The notes: generated by a model from the sequence alone, not told the origin. A stretch of DNA of 39,453 bases from Oscillospiraceae bacterium (GCA_017547245.1 JAFYQD010000004.1:1-39453), one strand, 5' to 3'. Shown: positions 1 through 11,483, counted from the stretch's first letter. A program made the numbers and translations.

Positions 1-288
1 AGCACCGGTGATCATGTTCTTAACATAGTCAGCGTGGCCGGGGCAGTCTACGTGAGCGTAGTGACGTACGTCGGTTTCGTATTCTACGTGAGCAGTGTTG
101 ATGGTGATGCCGCGTTCTCTTTCTTCGGGAGCCTTATCGATCATATCGTAAGCTTCGAACTGAGCCTGGCCCTTCTTAGCCAGAACCTTGGTGATAGCAG
201 CAGTCAGGGTGGTCTTGCCGTGGTCAACGTGGCCTACAGTACCAATGTTGACATGGGGCTTGCTACGTTCAAATTTAGCCTTTGCCAT
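1..288 (-). CDS. tuf: Elongation factor Tu, N-terminal part (cut by window edge)
   Basis: EF-Tu is the GTPase that carries aminoacyl-tRNA to the ribosomal A site. Only the first 96 codons are present; the gene runs off the left edge. The translation begins [20 protein letters not shown], contains the P-loop GHVDHGKT near residues 19-26, the switch I region with ERGITI, and the DCPGH motif around residue 81, all typical of EF-Tu. The ATG at 288 is preceded by a GGGAGG-like ribosome-binding site. It is the last gene seen in the rpsL-rpsG-fusA-tuf order, 119 bp after fusA, so it is the translational EF-Tu and not a paralogue such as SelB. Identification is very sure; the length of the missing part cannot be judged. 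Confidence 0.97.
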   Translation of the reverse strand, partial: MAKAKFERSKPHVNIGTVGHVDHGKTTLTAAITKVLAKKGQAQFEAYDMIDKAPEERERGITINTAHVEYETDVRHYAHVDCPGHADYVKNMITGA

Positions 289-351
289 TTGAGTTTTCCT
301 CCCTTAAATTAGGTGTTTTTTTAATTTTTGACGAGTAACCGTTCAGGTTGT

Positions 352-395
352 ATTGTAGCAAGGAAATGTGCAAAAAGCAAGAGCTTTTGCACATT
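352..395 (-). promoter_or_regulatory. fusA-tuf spacer: hairpin plus possible tuf promoter
   Basis: Just past the fusA stop the spacer has a long inverted repeat (365-378 against 383-395, one bulge, loop AAGA on the plus strand). No T-run follows it on the minus strand, so it is not a standard terminator. A TACAAT -10 (352-357) lies 17 bp from a weak TTGCTT -35 (375-380) inside the hairpin. This could give extra tuf transcription, or the hairpin could be an RNA-processing site. The promoter reading is uncertain. Confidence 0.38.
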
Positions 396-407
396 CCCCT
401 GCAAGGA

Positions 408-2489
408 TTACTCCTTCTTGCCGCGAGCGTTCATAATGCCTTCGGCAATGCTCTTGGGAACTTCGATATAGTGGCTGGGTTCCATGGTGTACTGGCCACG
501 GCCCTGGGTCTTGGAACGCAGGTCGGTGGCGTAACCAAACATTTCGGACAGGGGTACGAAGGACTTGATCTCTTCGATGCCGTTGTCGGCGTCCATGCCC
601 TGGATCTGGCCACGACGAGAGTTCAGGTCGCCGATAACGTCGCCCATGTATTCTTCGGGAACGATTACAACAACCTTCATGATGGGCTCCAGAATGACGG
701 GATCAGCCTTGCGCATAGCATCCTTGAATGCCATGGAGCCGGCGATCTTAAATGCCATTTCAGAGGAGTCAACTTCATGGTAAGAACCGTCGTACAGGTG
801 AACCTTAACGTCAACTACGTTGTAGCCGGCCAGAACACCGGACTGCATTGCGCCCTGGATGCCCTGATCAACAGCAGGAATGTATTCCTTGGGAATAGAG
901 CCGCCAACAACTTCGTTGAGGAACTCGTAGCCCTTGCCGCTTTCGTTGGGTTCGATGCGGATCTTAACATGACCATACTGACCCTTACCACCGGACTGAC
1001 GTGCATACTTGGTATCCACATCGGCCATCTTGCGGATGGTTTCCTTGTAGGCAACCTGAGGCTTACCTACGTTGGCTTCTACCTTAAATTCACGCAGCAG
1101 ACGGTCTACGATGATTTCCAGGTGAAGTTCGCCCATGCCGGCGATGATGGTCTGACCGGTTTCTTCATCAGTATAGGTGCGGAAAGTGGGATCTTCTTCA
1201 GCCAGCTTGGCCAGACCGATGCCCATCTTTTCCTGACCAGCCTTGGTCTTGGGTTCGATAGCAACACGGATAACAGGTTCGGGGAATTCCATGGACTCCA
1301 GAATTACGGGAGCCTTGGGATCACACAGAGTGTCACCGGTGGTGGTATTCTTGAGGCCTACTGCAGCAGCGATATCGCCGGCGTAGCAGACTTCCAGATC
1401 CTTACGGTTGTTGGCGTGCATCTGCAGGATGCGGCCCATTCTTTCGTTCTTGCCCTTGGTGGAGTTCAGTACCGAAGCACCGGCCTCAACCTTACCAGAG
1501 TAGACGCGGAAGAAGCAAAGCTTACCAACGTAAGGGTCGGTAGCAATCTTAAATGCCAGAGCGCCGAAAGGAGCGTCGTCGGAAGAAGGACGTTCTTCCT
1601 CTTCTTCGGTTTCGGGGTTTACGCCCTTGATGTTAGGAACATCGGTGGGGGCAGGCATGTAAGCTACAATATTGTCGAGCAGGGGCTGTACGCCCTTGTT
1701 CTTGTAAGAAGTACCGCAACATACGGGTACCATGGTGTTGTCGATGGTGGACTTTCTGATAGCAGCCTTGATCTCATCCAGAGTGAGCTCTTCTTCCATC
1801 AGATACTTTTCCATGAGGGCTTCGTCAGTTTCAGCAACATGCTCCAGCAGAGCTGCACGGTACTCCTGAGCCTTTTCCAGCATATCGGCAGGAATTTCTT
1901 CCTCGCGAATATCGTTGCCCATGTCATCGTAGTAAACGATGGCCTTCATGGTCAGCAGATCGATGATGCCGCGGAAGTCGGATTCAGAGCCGATGGGCAG
2001 CTGAATGGGAACAGCGTTGCACTTCAGACGATCGCGCATCATGTCCAGTACATGGTAGAAGTTGGCGCCCATAATGTCCATCTTATTGACGTAAACCATT
2101 CTGGGTACACGGTATTTGTCAGCCTGACGCCATACGGTTTCAGACTGAGGCTCAACGCCACCCTTTGCGCACAGTACGGTTACGGAACCGTCCAGTACAC
2201 GCAGCGAACGTTCTACTTCAACAGTAAAGTCAACGTGGCCGGGGGTGTCGATGATGTTGATTCTGTGGCCCTTCCAGTAGGCAGTGGTAGCGGCAGAGGT
2301 AATGGTGATGCCTCTTTCCTTTTCCTGTGCCATCCAGTCCATTGTTGCAGCGCCTTCATGAGTTTCACCGAGCTTATGGCTTACGCCGGTGTAGTACAGA
2401 ATACGCTCAGAAGTGGTAGTTTTACCAGCATCAATGTGGGCCATTATGCCGATGTTGCGAGTCATCTCAAGTGAAACATCTCTTGGCAT
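408..2489 (-). CDS. fusA: Elongation factor G
   Basis: EF-G is the GTPase that drives translocation of mRNA and tRNA on the ribosome and, with RRF, ribosome recycling. The 693-residue product is full length for bacterial EF-G. It starts [20 protein letters not shown], with the P-loop AHIDAGKT at residues 17-24, then [14 protein letters not shown] and NKMD motifs of the G domain, and the usual domains II-V with conserved GGxIP and CDPKAP stretches. ATG at 2489 follows an AGGAGGACAC ribosome-binding site. It sits between rpsG and tuf in the classic str order, 80 bp after rpsG, and should be co-transcribed from the rpsL promoter. It does not look like the tetracycline-protection paralogues, because the context and the sequence are those of the housekeeping factor. 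Confidence 0.98.
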   Translation of the reverse strand: MPRDVSLEMTRNIGIMAHIDAGKTTTSERILYYTGVSHKLGETHEGAATMDWMAQEKERGITITSAATTAYWKGHRINIIDTPGHVDFTVEVERSLRVLDGSVTVLCAKGGVEPQSETVWRQADKYRVPRMVYVNKMDIMGANFYHVLDMMRDRLKCNAVPIQLPIGSESDFRGIIDLLTMKAIVYYDDMGNDIREEEIPADMLEKAQEYRAALLEHVAETDEALMEKYLMEEELTLDEIKAAIRKSTIDNTMVPVCCGTSYKNKGVQPLLDNIVAYMPAPTDVPNIKGVNPETEEEEERPSSDDAPFGALAFKIATDPYVGKLCFFRVYSGKVEAGASVLNSTKGKNERMGRILQMHANNRKDLEVCYAGDIAAAVGLKNTTTGDTLCDPKAPVILESMEFPEPVIRVAIEPKTKAGQEKMGIGLAKLAEEDPTFRTYTDEETGQTIIAGMGELHLEIIVDRLLREFKVEANVGKPQVAYKETIRKMADVDTKYARQSGGKGQYGHVKIRIEPNESGKGYEFLNEVVGGSIPKEYIPAVDQGIQGAMQSGVLAGYNVVDVKVHLYDGSYHEVDSSEMAFKIAGSMAFKDAMRKADPVILEPIMKVVVIVPEEYMGDVIGDLNSRRGQIQGMDADNGIEEIKSFVPLSEMFGYATDLRSKTQGRGQYTMEPSHYIEVPKSIAEGIMNARGKKE

Positions 2490-2514
2490 AGTGTCCTCCT
2501 AAAATTAGTACATC

Positions 2515-2534
2515 TCTGCCGAATTTACGGCAGA
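2515..2534 (-). other. Hairpin in the rpsG-fusA spacer
   Basis: A 7-bp inverted repeat (TCTGCCG at 2515-2521 and CGGCAGA at 2528-2534, six-base loop) lies in the 80-bp gap between rpsG and fusA. No T-run follows it, so it is not a terminator. It may be an mRNA stability or translational-control element. The function is not shown by sequence. Confidence 0.4.
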
Positions 2535-2569
2535 ATGATTGAATCGTAGTACCAAAAACGCAAAGCGAA

Positions 2570-3040
2570 TTAGTATCTGTAGTGGGCGAATGCACGGTTT
2601 GCTTCTGCCATCTTGTGGGTATCGTCACGCTTCTTGCAAGCGCCGCCCAAGTTGTTCAGAGCATCCATGATTTCACCAGCCAGACGCTCCTTCATGGTGC
2701 GTTCGGAACGCTTGCGAGCATAGGCAGTCAGCCAACGCAGGCCCAGGGTCTGACGTCTTTCGGGACGAACCTCCATGGGTACCTGATAGGTTGCACCGCC
2801 AACACGGCGAGCCTTAACTTCCAGCTGAGGCATGATGTTTTCCATTGCCTGTTCGAAAGCTTCGATGGGATCCTTACCGGTCTTTGCGGTAACGATTTCG
2901 AAAGCTCCGTAAACGATCTTCTGGGCTACACCCTTCTTGCCGTCCAGCATGATGCTGTTGACCAGACGGGTAACCATCTTGGAGTTGTACAGAGGATCGG
3001 GCAGAACATCACGCTTGGTGATTTGACCTCTTCTTGGCAC
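2570..3040 (-). CDS. rpsG: 30S ribosomal protein S7
   Basis: S7 is a primary 16S rRNA-binding protein that nucleates the head of the 30S subunit. I place the start at the GTG at 3040, which gives [16 protein letters not shown] and 156 residues, the usual S7 length. That GTG has a perfect AAGGAGGG ribosome-binding site 8 bp upstream. The farther ATG at 3058 lies upstream of this site and would add six atypical residues, so I reject it. The family pattern [16 protein letters not shown] and the C-terminal [21 protein letters not shown] region are intact. It lies between rpsL and fusA and is part of the str operon. In E. coli S7 represses translation at the rpsL-rpsG spacer; the spacer here also holds a hairpin. 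Confidence 0.97.
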   Translation of the reverse strand: MPRRGQITKRDVLPDPLYNSKMVTRLVNSIMLDGKKGVAQKIVYGAFEIVTAKTGKDPIEAFEQAMENIMPQLEVKARRVGGATYQVPMEVRPERRQTLGLRWLTAYARKRSERTMKERLAGEIMDALNNLGGACKKRDDTHKMAEANRAFAHYRY

Positions 3041-3112
3041 TTCTCTTCCCTCCTTCACATAATGATATCATAGGTACTCGAAAGTGTGAATTTCTTCCGT
3101 GGGCCAACAACA

Positions 3113-3134
3113 GGTCTCTTATATATAAGAAACC
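3113..3134 (-). other. Hairpin in the rpsL-rpsG spacer, possible S7 regulatory site
   Basis: A 9-bp inverted repeat with one G-U pair (3113-3121 against 3126-3134, TATA loop) lies in the 141-bp spacer between the rpsL stop and the rpsG start. The spacer is long for a ribosomal operon. In E. coli the matching spacer is where S7 binds its own mRNA. Extending that role here is inference; no T-run follows, so termination is unlikely. Confidence 0.4.
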
Positions 3135-3181
3135 GAGTTATCGGCAGTTACTTTCTGAGTGATTGTTTTTCGGACAAATTT

Positions 3182-3598
3182 TTACTTGCCCTTGGGACGC
3201 TTGGCACCGTACTTGGAACGAGCCTGGCCACGGTTTGCTACGCCCTGAGCATCCAGGGTACCGCGGATGATGTGGTAACGCACACCAGGAAGGTCCTTAA
3301 CACGGCCGCCACGGATCATAACTACGCTGTGTTCCTGCAGGTTGTGGCCAATACCAGGAATGTAAGCAGTTACTTCCATACCGTTGGAAAGACGTACTCT
3401 GGCTACTTTACGCAGAGCGGAGTTGGGCTTCTTAGGAGTCTGGGTTCTGATAGCAGTGCAGACGCCTCTCTTCTGAGGAGAGTTATGGTCGGTAGCAACA
3501 TGCTTCTTGGAGTTCCAGCCCTTCAGCAGAGCGGGAGCAGTAGACTTCTTAACAACTTCATCTCTTCCCTTACGAACCAATTGGTTAAAGGTCGGCAT
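3182..3598 (-). CDS. rpsL: 30S ribosomal protein S12
   Basis: S12 sits at the decoding centre and helps set translational accuracy. The 138-residue protein has the Firmicute-type insertion ([18 protein letters not shown]) and the conserved [11 protein letters not shown] and [14 protein letters not shown] segments. The lysines at the known streptomycin-resistance sites in these two segments are the wild-type residues, so the sequence gives no sign of rpsL-type streptomycin resistance. ATG at 3598 has an AAGGAGGAAAATC ribosome-binding site. It is the first gene of the str operon, 205 bp downstream of rpoC, and has its own promoter at 3699-3728, so the ribosomal genes need not depend on rpoBC transcription. 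Confidence 0.98.
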   Translation of the reverse strand: MPTFNQLVRKGRDEVVKKSTAPALLKGWNSKKHVATDHNSPQKRGVCTAIRTQTPKKPNSALRKVARVRLSNGMEVTAYIPGIGHNLQEHSVVMIRGGRVKDLPGVRYHIIRGTLDAQGVANRGQARSKYGAKRPKGK

Positions 3599-3636
3599 GA
3601 TTTTCCTCCTTTCTTCGAAAATACATTATCTTAAGC

Positions 3637-3665
3637 CCGGGAAAGGCCCCTTTGACCTTTCCCGG
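3637..3665 (-). other. Strong hairpin in the rpsL 5' leader
   Basis: CCGGGAAAGG (3637-3646) pairs with CCTTTCCCGG (3656-3665) around a 9-base loop. It lies downstream of the rpsL promoter and about 40 bp before the rpsL start codon, so it would be in the untranslated leader. The bases after it on the minus strand are not T-rich, so it is not a typical intrinsic terminator. Possible roles are leader stabilisation or feedback by a ribosomal protein. Confidence 0.55.
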
Positions 3666-3698
3666 ACGTAGATACGGAACAATCCGTTCCAATTTGTT

Positions 3699-3728
3699 AT
3701 TGTATCAAAGCGTGCCCCTGTTTGTCAA
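3699..3728 (-). promoter_or_regulatory. Promoter of the rpsL-rpsG-fusA-tuf operon
   Basis: A perfect TTGACA -35 (3723-3728) is followed after 18 bp by a TACAAT -10 (3699-3704), reading toward rpsL. It lies in an A+T-rich stretch after the rpoC stop. The start point would be about 90-100 bp before the rpsL ATG, placing the 3637-3665 hairpin in the leader. Confidence 0.8.
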
Positions 3729-3802
3729 TAAAATTCGCAAATTTTTTTGTAAAAAATCTACAATTTTTTCTTGGCAAATTTAGCACTTTAGCGAGGCAAA
3801 AT

Positions 3803-6800
3803 TTATGCCAGCAGATCGTCGGGAATCAGCTCTTCCAGAGTTTCCACAATCTCCTCTACAGGGGTGGGATCTTCGGGAGTAGGTTCTTCTTCGATCTCTT
3901 CTTCGGGAACCATACCGGTGCCGGCAGGAACCAGTTTGCCGATGATGACGTTTTCCTTCAGGCCCAGCAGAGGATCGCTCTTGCCCTTGATGGCTGCTTC
4001 GGTCAGAACACGGGTGGTTTCCTGGAAGGAAGCGGCCGACATGAAGGAGTCGGTGGCCAGCGAAGCCTTGGTGATACCCAGAATGATGGGAGTGATTTCT
4101 ACGGGACGAGCGGGAGAACCATCGTCGTTCAGCTTGCCTTCCAACAGAGCGTTGGCACGGGAAACTTCCAGACGGTCGGCCAAAGAGCCGGGAATCATAT
4201 CGCTGTCGCCGCCGTCGTCTACACGAACCTTCTTCATCATCTGACGTACGATAACTTCGATGTGCTTATCGTTGATATCTACACCCTGGGTACGGTAAAC
4301 CATCTGTACCTGCTGGATGATGTAGTCCTGAACAGCAACTTCACCGCTTACCTGCAGAATTTCGGCAGGTTCGGCGGAACCTTCGGTCAGGAAGTCACCC
4401 TTCTTGACTACGTCGCCTTCCTTAACCTTCAGCTTGGAGCCGTAAACGACCTGCTTTTCAAAGCGTTCACCGGTTTCGGCGTTGTCAATAATGATCATGT
4501 CAGCGCCCTTGGGATCCTTATCAAAGGAAACGGTGCCGGAGCAGTGAGCAATAATGGCAGCGTTCTTGGGCTTACGTGCTTCAAACAGTTCTTCTACTCG
4601 AGGCAGACCCTGAGTAATGTCGGCTGCAGAAGCAACACCGCCGGTATGGAAGGTACGCATGGTCAGCTGGGTACCGGGTTCACCGATGGACTGAGCAGCG
4701 ATAATACCAACGGCTTCGCCGATGGCAACGGGCTGATCGGTGGCCAGGTTGTTACCATAGCACTTGGCACAAACACCGTTCTTGGAACGGCACTTGATGA
4801 TAGAACGGATCACAACGCTCTTGATGCCGGCGTCGATGATCTTCTTGGCGTCGCTCTCGTCCATCATCTTGTCCTTGGAGACCAGTAGTTCACCGGTTTC
4901 GGGGTGTACGCAGTCTTCAACCAGATAACGGCCGTAGAGACGTTCGCCGAATTCTTCAATGGTACGGCCTTCATCCGAAATTTCGGCGATGGTCAGACCT
5001 TCGGTGGCGCCGCAGTCGTCTTCACGAATGATAACTTCCTGCGAAACGTCAACCAGACGACGGGTCAGGTAACCCGAGTCAGCGGTACGCAGAGCGGTAT
5101 CGGCCAGACCCTTACGGGCACCTCGAGAGGAGTTGAAGTATTCCAGAATATTCAGACCTTCACGGTAGTTGGCACGGATGGGGATTTCGATAGCCTTACC
5201 GGAGGTGTTGGCAATGATACCACGCATACCGGCCAGCTGACGGATCTGTTCCATCGAGCCACGAGCGCCCGAGTCAGCCATCATATAAATGGGGTTGTTC
5301 TTTTCCAGGTTGTCCTTCAGTGCTTCCTTAACCTTGCTGGTGGTTTCTTCCCAAACCTTGATGGTACGTTCATAACGTACATCTTCGGTGATCAGACCAC
5401 GGTCATAGCGCTTACGGATATCTTCAACCTTCTTTTCGGCTTCGGCCAGGTACTCTGCCTTCTGGGGAGGAATTACAGCGTCACATACGGCAACGGTAAT
5501 ACCACTGCGGGTAGAGAACTTGTAGCCCTGAGCCTTAATCTGGTCAAGTACTTCGGAGGTACGGGCGGTGCCGTGCTTCTTGATGCACTTGTCGATGATC
5601 TTGGAAAGCTGCTTTTTATCAACCAGACGTTCAATTTCCAGGTTGAACAGGTTTTCGGGGTTGGAGCGATCAACAAAGCCCAGATCCTGAGGAATGGGGT
5701 TGTTGAAAATCAGACGACCAACGGTGGTGCCGATGATCTTGCTCTGACGCTGACCGTTGATGTCCTTGAACAGACGAACACGGATGGGAGCATGCAGGCC
5801 AACTACACCGTCCTGATATGCCATCAGGGCTTCGTTTACGTCGCGGAAAGCCTTGCCGTGACCAATTTCGTCTTCCACCACCATGGTCAGGTAGTAGGAG
5901 CCCAGAACCATGTCCTGAGTGGGAACAGCAACGGGACGACCGTCCGAAGGCTTGAGCAGGTTGTTGGCAGCCAGCATCAGGAAACGGGCTTCGGCCTGAG
6001 CTTCGGCAGACAGAGGTACGTGAACAGCCATCTGGTCACCGTCGAAGTCGGCGTTGTAAGCGGTACATACCAGGGGATGCAGCTTCAGAGCACGGCCTTC
6101 AACCAGTACGGGTTCAAAGGCCTGGATGCCCAGACGGTGCAGAGTAGGAGCACGGTTGAGCAGAACGGGGTGATCCTTGATGACCACTTCCAGAGCGTCC
6201 CAAACTTCCTTCAGCTGGGCGCGTTCTACCATCTTGCGGGCCTTCTTGATGTTTTCGGCAACCTTCTGGTCTACCAGGCGCTTCATAACGAAGGGCTTGA
6301 ACAGTTCCAGAGCCATTTCCTTGGGCAGACCGCACTGATACATCTTCAGTTCGGGGCCAACAACGATTACCGAACGGCCGGAGTAGTCAACACGCTTACC
6401 CAGCAGGTTCTGACGGAAGCGGCCCTGTTTGCCCTTCAGCATGTCGGACAGCGACTTGAGAGGACGGTTGTTGGGGCCGGTTACGGGGCGACCGCGGCGG
6501 CCGTTGTCGATCAAAGCGTCAACAGCTTCCTGCAGCATACGCTTTTCGTTGCGTACGATGATGTCGGGAGCGCCCAGTTCCAGCAGCTTCTTCAGACGGT
6601 TGTTGCGGTTGATAACACGACGGTACAGGTCATTCAGGTCACTGGTGGCAAAACGGCCGCCGTCCAGCTGAACCATGGGACGAATATCGGGAGGAATAAC
6701 CGGCAGTACGTCCAGAATCATCCATTCAGGCTTGTTGCCGCTCTGACGGAAAGATTCAACAACTTCCAGACGCTTGAGCAGCTTGGCACGCTTCTGACCG

Positions 6801-7393
6801 GAAGCCTTTTCCAGTTCGCCGCGGATTTCCTTGACGATCTGTTCCAGATCCAGTTCAGCCAGCAGTTCCTTGACTGCTTCGGCACCCATGCCGGCCTTGA
6901 ATTCGTCTTCGTAGGCTTCACGATGCTCACGGTATTCCTTTTCATTAAGCAGGTCATACTTCTTCAGCTTGGTGATGCCGGGATCGATGACGATGTAAGA
7001 TGCAAAGTAGAGTACCTTTTCCAGCAGACGGGGCGACATATTCAGCAGCAGACCCATGCGGGAAGAGGTTCCCTTGAAGTACCAGATGTGAGAAACAGGA
7101 GCTGCCAGTTCGATGTGACCCATACGTTCACGACGAACCTTGGCGCGGGTAATTTCAACGCCGCAGCGTTCACACACCTTGCCCTTGAAGCGGATGCGCT
7201 TATACTTGCCGCAGTAGCATTCCCAGTCCTTCATAGGCCCAAAAATGCGTTCGCAGAACAAGCCGTCGCGTTCAGGTTTCAGGGTACGATAGTTGATAGT
7301 TTCGGGTTTTTTTACTTCCCCGTAAGACCACTGACGGATGCTGTCGGGGGAAGCAAGACCTATTTTAATCGAATCAAATACGTTGAATTCCAA
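3803..7393 (-). CDS. rpoC: DNA-directed RNA polymerase subunit beta'
   Basis: RpoC forms one half of the RNA polymerase active-site cleft and carries the catalytic Mg2+ aspartates. The 1196-residue product has the N-terminal zinc site (C59, C61, C74, C77), the active-site motif [12 protein letters not shown] at residues 447-458, the trigger-loop region with [18 protein letters not shown], and the second cysteine cluster ending [15 protein letters not shown]. The start is a TTG at 7393, supported by a GGAGGG ribosome-binding site 7 bp upstream and by the match of [17 protein letters not shown] to the family N terminus. The C terminus is acidic and glutamate-rich. It lies 84 bp after rpoB and shares its promoter. 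Confidence 0.98.
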   Translation of the reverse strand: MEFNVFDSIKIGLASPDSIRQWSYGEVKKPETINYRTLKPERDGLFCERIFGPMKDWECYCGKYKRIRFKGKVCERCGVEITRAKVRRERMGHIELAAPVSHIWYFKGTSSRMGLLLNMSPRLLEKVLYFASYIVIDPGITKLKKYDLLNEKEYREHREAYEDEFKAGMGAEAVKELLAELDLEQIVKEIRGELEKASGQKRAKLLKRLEVVESFRQSGNKPEWMILDVLPVIPPDIRPMVQLDGGRFATSDLNDLYRRVINRNNRLKKLLELGAPDIIVRNEKRMLQEAVDALIDNGRRGRPVTGPNNRPLKSLSDMLKGKQGRFRQNLLGKRVDYSGRSVIVVGPELKMYQCGLPKEMALELFKPFVMKRLVDQKVAENIKKARKMVERAQLKEVWDALEVVIKDHPVLLNRAPTLHRLGIQAFEPVLVEGRALKLHPLVCTAYNADFDGDQMAVHVPLSAEAQAEARFLMLAANNLLKPSDGRPVAVPTQDMVLGSYYLTMVVEDEIGHGKAFRDVNEALMAYQDGVVGLHAPIRVRLFKDINGQRQSKIIGTTVGRLIFNNPIPQDLGFVDRSNPENLFNLEIERLVDKKQLSKIIDKCIKKHGTARTSEVLDQIKAQGYKFSTRSGITVAVCDAVIPPQKAEYLAEAEKKVEDIRKRYDRGLITEDVRYERTIKVWEETTSKVKEALKDNLEKNNPIYMMADSGARGSMEQIRQLAGMRGIIANTSGKAIEIPIRANYREGLNILEYFNSSRGARKGLADTALRTADSGYLTRRLVDVSQEVIIREDDCGATEGLTIAEISDEGRTIEEFGERLYGRYLVEDCVHPETGELLVSKDKMMDESDAKKIIDAGIKSVVIRSIIKCRSKNGVCAKCYGNNLATDQPVAIGEAVGIIAAQSIGEPGTQLTMRTFHTGGVASAADITQGLPRVEELFEARKPKNAAIIAHCSGTVSFDKDPKGADMIIIDNAETGERFEKQVVYGSKLKVKEGDVVKKGDFLTEGSAEPAEILQVSGEVAVQDYIIQQVQMVYRTQGVDINDKHIEVIVRQMMKKVRVDDGGDSDMIPGSLADRLEVSRANALLEGKLNDDGSPARPVEITPIILGITKASLATDSFMSAASFQETTRVLTEAAIKGKSDPLLGLKENVIIGKLVPAGTGMVPEEEIEEEPTPEDPTPVEEIVETLEELIPDDLLA

Positions 7394-7477
7394 TAGCGAG
7401 CCCTCCTTGGAAAGTTTAGGGCGACAATCTTACGCCCTTTGTGTTACGCCCTGCGGCGTCCGAACTGCGGCAGATGA

Positions 7478-10400
7478 TTATTCGTCGTCGCCGAAGAAAT
7501 CATCGTCCCCGCCCATCAGGTCTCCGACCAGAAGGTCGTCGTCTTCAATGGCTTCGCCTTCGGCATTTTCAAAACCAAAACCGGCAAAGTCATCCTTGAC
7601 TTCAACGTTCTCCTGTTCGAATTCCACAGGGGTAAGGCCCATATTGTCATCTTCATCAAAGTTCTGCTTCAGGTCGATTTCTTCGCCTTCCTTATCCAGT
7701 ACCTTGATGTCCAGGCACAGGGACTGCAGTTCCTTGATCAGAACCTTGAAGGACTCGGGGATGCCGGGCTTGGGAACGTTCAGACCCTTAACAATGGATT
7801 CAAAGGTCTTTACACGACCGACAACGTCGTCCGACTTAACAGTCAGGATTTCCTGCAGAGTGTAGGCAGCACCGTAAGCTTCCAGAGCCCAAACTTCCAT
7901 TTCGCCGAAGCGCTGGCCACCAAACTGTGCCTTACCGCCCAAGGGCTGCTGGGTTACCAGCGAGTAAGGACCGGTGGAACGGGCATGGATCTTATCGTCA
8001 ACCAGATGATGCAGCTTGAGGTAGTACATATAACCGACAGTGATGCGGTTGTCAAACTTTTCGCCGGTGCGGCCGTCGTATACAACAAACTTGCCGTCTT
8101 CGGGCATGCCGGCCTGCTTGAAGCATTCGCGGATGTCTTCTTCGTGAGCACCGTCAAATACAGGGGTCATAACCTTCCAGCCCAGTGCGCTGGCAGCCAT
8201 GCCCAGATGAACTTCCAGTACCTGACCGATGTTCATACGGGAAGGTACGCCCAGGGGATTCAGAACGATATCCAGAGGAGTACCGTCTTCCAGGAAAGGC
8301 ATGTCTTCCTGAGGCATAATACGGGAAACAACGCCCTTGTTGCCGTGGCGGCCGGCCATCTTATCGCCTACGCTCAGCTTACGCTTCTGGGCGATATAGC
8401 AGCGGACAACCATATTAACACCGGGAGAAAGTTCATCGCAGTTTTCACGGGTGAATACCTTAACATCAACGATGATGCCGTATTCGCCGTGGGGAACACG
8501 CAGCGAGGTATCACGAACTTCACGAGCCTTTTCACCAAAGATGGCACGCAGCAGACGTTCTTCGGCGTTCAGTTCGGTTTCACCCTTGGGGGTTACCTTA
8601 CCGACCAGAATGTCGCCGGCACGAACTTCGGCACCGATGCGGATGATACCGCGTTCGTCCAGTTCCTTCAGAACATCTTCGCCAACGTTGGGAATATCGC
8701 GGGTGATTTCTTCGGGCCCAAGCTTGGTGTCACGGGCTTCGATTTCATATTCCTCGATGTGGATAGAGGTGTAAACGTCGTTGCGGACCAGCTTTTCGTT
8801 GATCAGTACGGCGTCTTCGTAGTTGTAACCTTCCCAGGTCATGAAGCCGATCAGGGCATTCTTACCCAGAGAGATTTCGCCCTGGCAGGTGGAAGGACCA
8901 TCGGCCAGAACCTGACCCTTGACTACCTTTTCGCCCTTGGCAACGATGGGACGCTGGTTGATGCAGGTGCCCTGGTTGGAGCGCAGGAACTTGGTCAGGT
9001 GGTAGGTGGACAGTTCACCCAGTTCGTTGCGGATCACAACTTCGGTCGCGGATACACGTTCAACGGTACCGGCTTCCTTAGCCAGAACAACAACACCCGA
9101 GTCAACAGCAGCCTTGTATTCCATACCGGTGCCAACGATGGGAGATTCGGGCATCAGCAGAGGAACTGCCTGACGCTGCATGTTGGAGCCCATCAGAGCA
9201 CGGTTGGCGTCGTCGTTTTCCAGGAAGGGAATCATGGAAGTAGCGACCGAAACAACCATTCTGGGAGATACGTCCATGTAGTCTACCTTTTCACGGGCAA
9301 CTTCCTGGATGGTATCACGGTAACGAACGGTAACACGGTCCTGAATGAAGCGGTTTTCTTCATCCAGAGGAGCGTTTGCCTGAGCTACTACATATTCGTC
9401 TTCGATGTCGGCAGTCATGTATTCCACTTCATCCAGAACACGGCCGGTTGCCTTATCGATCTTACGGTAAGGAGCTTCTACAAAGCCGTATTCGTTGATG
9501 CGGGCAAAGGTTGCCAGGTAGGAAATCAGACCGATGTTGGGACCTTCGGGAGTTTCAATGGGGCACATACGGCCATAGTGGCTGTAGTGAACGTCTCGAA
9601 CTTCGAAACCGGCACGGTCACGGGAAAGACCGCCGGGGCCCAGAGCCGACAGACGGCGCTTGTGGGTCAGTTCGGCCAGAGGGTTGGTCTGGTCCATGAA
9701 CTGGGACAGAGGCGAGGAACCAAAGAATTCCTTGATGGCAGAGGTTACGGGACGGATGTTTACCAGAGACTGGGGAGTAATAACGTCCATATCCTGAGCC
9801 TGGGTGGTCATGCGTTCACGGATAACGCGTTCCATACGGCTGAAACCAATGCGGAACTGGTTCTGCAGCAGTTCGCCAACGCTGCGGATGCGGCGGTTGC
9901 CCAGGTGGTCGATATCATCGGTGGTACCCAGACCATGCCACAGGCCGCACATATAGTTGATGGAAGCATAGATGTCATCCAGAATGATGTGCTTGGGAAT
10001 CAGTTCGTCGATGCGGGCCTTGATGGCTTCCTTGACGGATTCTTCATCGGCGTTGTTTTCCAGAATGTCGCACAGTACGCTGAAGCGAACCTTTTCGTTT
10101 ACGCCCAGTTCAGCAGCATCAAAGCCAACAAAGTCCTTGATGTCAACCATGCCGTTGGACATAACCTTGACTTCGCCTTCGCCAACCTGTACATAAACAG
10201 TGTCAACACCGGCACGGCCGATTTCCTGTGCCTTTTCACGGCTCAGCAGTTCGCCTTCTTCGGCCATCACTTCACCGGTCAGGGGATTTACAACAGGACG
10301 GGTAAGGGTCTGACCGCTCAGACGAGCAGCAATGGACAGTTTCTTGTTGTACTTGTAACGACCTACGCGGGAAAGGTCATAGCGGCGGGGGTCAAAGAAC

Positions 10401-11176
10401 AGACCGTCCAGATGGCTCTGAGCACTTTCAACCGTGGGGGGTTCACCGGGACGCAGCTTGCGGTAAACTTCCAGCAAAGCTTCTTCGGTATTGATGGTGG
10501 TGTCCTTATCGAAAGTGGCACGCAGCAAGGGTTCGTCACCAAACAGGTTTTCAATCTCCTGGTTGGAAGAAAGGCCCATTGCACGGATAAAGGTGGTGAT
10601 GGGCAGCTTGCGGTTCTTGTCGATACGGACATAGAAAATATCGTTGGAATCGGTTTCGTATTCCAGCCATGCGCCGCGGTTGGGGATTACGGTAGAGGAG
10701 AACAGTTCCTTACCGGCCTTGTCGCGGGTGGAGGCGTAGTAAACGCCGGGGCTGCGCACCAACTGAGAAACGATTACACGTTCGGCGCCGTTGATGATGA
10801 AGGTGCCGCTGTCGGTCATCAAGGGGAAATCACCCATGAAGACATCGGATTCCTTGATTTCACCGGTCTCCTTGTTCAGCAGGCTTACACGCACACGCAT
10901 GGGGGCTGCATAGGTGGTATCCCGTTCCTTGCATTCCTCGATGGTGTACTTGGGCTTGTCGTCCAGGCGGTAATCCAGGAATTCCAGAACCAGGTTTCCC
11001 TGATAGTCGGTGATGGAAGAGATATCACGGAATACCTCTTTCAGACCGTCGGTCAGGAACCACTTATAGGAGTTCTTCTGAACTTCGATCAGATTGGGCA
11101 TATCCAGAACTTCTTCGATATGGGAGAAACTCTGGCGTACATTTTTTCCCAATTGAACCTGTTTGACATTCACCAT
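7478..11176 (-). CDS. rpoB: DNA-directed RNA polymerase subunit beta
   Basis: RpoB is the second-largest RNA polymerase subunit and the target of rifampicin. I start it at the ATG at 11176 ([17 protein letters not shown]), which matches Firmicute RpoB N termini and follows a GGAGTGAG stretch; a GTG at 11188 would add four residues and lacks a ribosome-binding site. The protein is about 1232 residues. The rifampicin cluster reads [20 protein letters not shown] around residues 490-509 followed by SALGPGG, with the usual Gln, Asp, His and Ser residues, so it predicts sensitivity. The C-terminal tail is unusually acidic, ending [11 protein letters not shown]. Unlike in many bacteria no rplL gene lies upstream; the gene has a promoter of its own. 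Confidence 0.97.
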   Translation of the reverse strand: MVNVKQVQLGKNVRQSFSHIEEVLDMPNLIEVQKNSYKWFLTDGLKEVFRDISSITDYQGNLVLEFLDYRLDDKPKYTIEECKERDTTYAAPMRVRVSLLNKETGEIKESDVFMGDFPLMTDSGTFIINGAERVIVSQLVRSPGVYYASTRDKAGKELFSSTVIPNRGAWLEYETDSNDIFYVRIDKNRKLPITTFIRAMGLSSNQEIENLFGDEPLLRATFDKDTTINTEEALLEVYRKLRPGEPPTVESAQSHLDGLFFDPRRYDLSRVGRYKYNKKLSIAARLSGQTLTRPVVNPLTGEVMAEEGELLSREKAQEIGRAGVDTVYVQVGEGEVKVMSNGMVDIKDFVGFDAAELGVNEKVRFSVLCDILENNADEESVKEAIKARIDELIPKHIILDDIYASINYMCGLWHGLGTTDDIDHLGNRRIRSVGELLQNQFRIGFSRMERVIRERMTTQAQDMDVITPQSLVNIRPVTSAIKEFFGSSPLSQFMDQTNPLAELTHKRRLSALGPGGLSRDRAGFEVRDVHYSHYGRMCPIETPEGPNIGLISYLATFARINEYGFVEAPYRKIDKATGRVLDEVEYMTADIEDEYVVAQANAPLDEENRFIQDRVTVRYRDTIQEVAREKVDYMDVSPRMVVSVATSMIPFLENDDANRALMGSNMQRQAVPLLMPESPIVGTGMEYKAAVDSGVVVLAKEAGTVERVSATEVVIRNELGELSTYHLTKFLRSNQGTCINQRPIVAKGEKVVKGQVLADGPSTCQGEISLGKNALIGFMTWEGYNYEDAVLINEKLVRNDVYTSIHIEEYEIEARDTKLGPEEITRDIPNVGEDVLKELDERGIIRIGAEVRAGDILVGKVTPKGETELNAEERLLRAIFGEKAREVRDTSLRVPHGEYGIIVDVKVFTRENCDELSPGVNMVVRCYIAQKRKLSVGDKMAGRHGNKGVVSRIMPQEDMPFLEDGTPLDIVLNPLGVPSRMNIGQVLEVHLGMAASALGWKVMTPVFDGAHEEDIRECFKQAGMPEDGKFVVYDGRTGEKFDNRITVGYMYYLKLHHLVDDKIHARSTGPYSLVTQQPLGGKAQFGGQRFGEMEVWALEAYGAAYTLQEILTVKSDDVVGRVKTFESIVKGLNVPKPGIPESFKVLIKELQSLCLDIKVLDKEGEEIDLKQNFDEDDNMGLTPVEFEQENVEVKDDFAGFGFENAEGEAIEDDDLLVGDLMGGDDDFFGDDE

Positions 11177-11336
11177 AGGCTCACTCACTCCATTTCTTGT
11201 ATTTTAAAAGTCGTCTTACGGCTGGCGGAACTTGTACGTTTTGTGCAAATTGCAAAAAATCAAGTGGAATTTCGCCTAAAATTTCTTGCAACTTTTTACA
11301 CCTTTTGCACAATTAGCCATTGAGATACAGTTTATT

Positions 11337-11393
11337 ATTATATCCAAACGGCTTTTTTTTGTCAAGAAAAACTTTTTGATTTTTCAAAAAGTT
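11337..11393 (-). promoter_or_regulatory. Perfect-consensus rpoBC promoter with upstream A/T inverted repeat
   Basis: TTGACA (11360-11365), 17 bp, TATAAT (11337-11342) reads toward rpoB; both hexamers and the spacing are ideal for the housekeeping sigma factor. Directly upstream is an A/T inverted repeat, AACTTTTTGA (11370-11379) with TCAAAAAGTT (11384-11393), where an UP element would sit. The leader to the rpoB ATG is about 155 nt. The whole 295-bp gap between rpoB and the aminopeptidase holds only this promoter, the leader and the upstream terminator. Confidence 0.88.
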
Positions 11394-11441
11394 TCCAGTT
11401 CAGATAATGATTTCCATCTAAGCCGAAAATATGCTTTTTTA

Positions 11442-11472
11442 CAAAAAAAGGACCGACGAAATCTCGTCGGCC
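11442..11472 (-). terminator. Intrinsic terminator of the prfA-aminopeptidase operon
   Basis: CCGACGA (11453-11459) pairs with TCGTCGG (11464-11470), extended by GG/CC around a bulge, and is followed on the minus strand by seven T residues (11443-11449). It lies 12 bp past the aminopeptidase stop and separates this operon from the rpoB promoter. Confidence 0.85.
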
Positions 11473-11483
11473 ATCTTCCCTGT

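Noticed and set aside
348-2474. Plus-strand open frame of 708 codons antisense to fusA
   Set aside because: A shadow of fusA codon bias; the fusA frame has all G-domain motifs.
3741-3790. Terminator after rpoC in the A/T-rich stretch
   Set aside because: Only a 5-bp TTGTA/TACAA stem is present; it is too weak to call, though it may slow read-through into rpsL.
4904-7396. Plus-strand open frame of 830 codons antisense to rpoC
   Set aside because: Same cause as for rpoB; low-complexity, unlike any family, and fully covered by a certain gene.
7478-11176. Rifampicin- or streptomycin-resistance mutations in rpoB and rpsL
   Set aside because: The rifampicin cluster of RpoB and the two key lysine regions of S12 carry wild-type residues.
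7985-11323. Plus-strand open frame of 1112 codons antisense to rpoB
   Set aside because: It mirrors rpoB. Highly expressed genes that avoid TTA, CTA and TCA codons leave few stops on the other strand. The translation has no recognisable domain and no ribosome-binding site.
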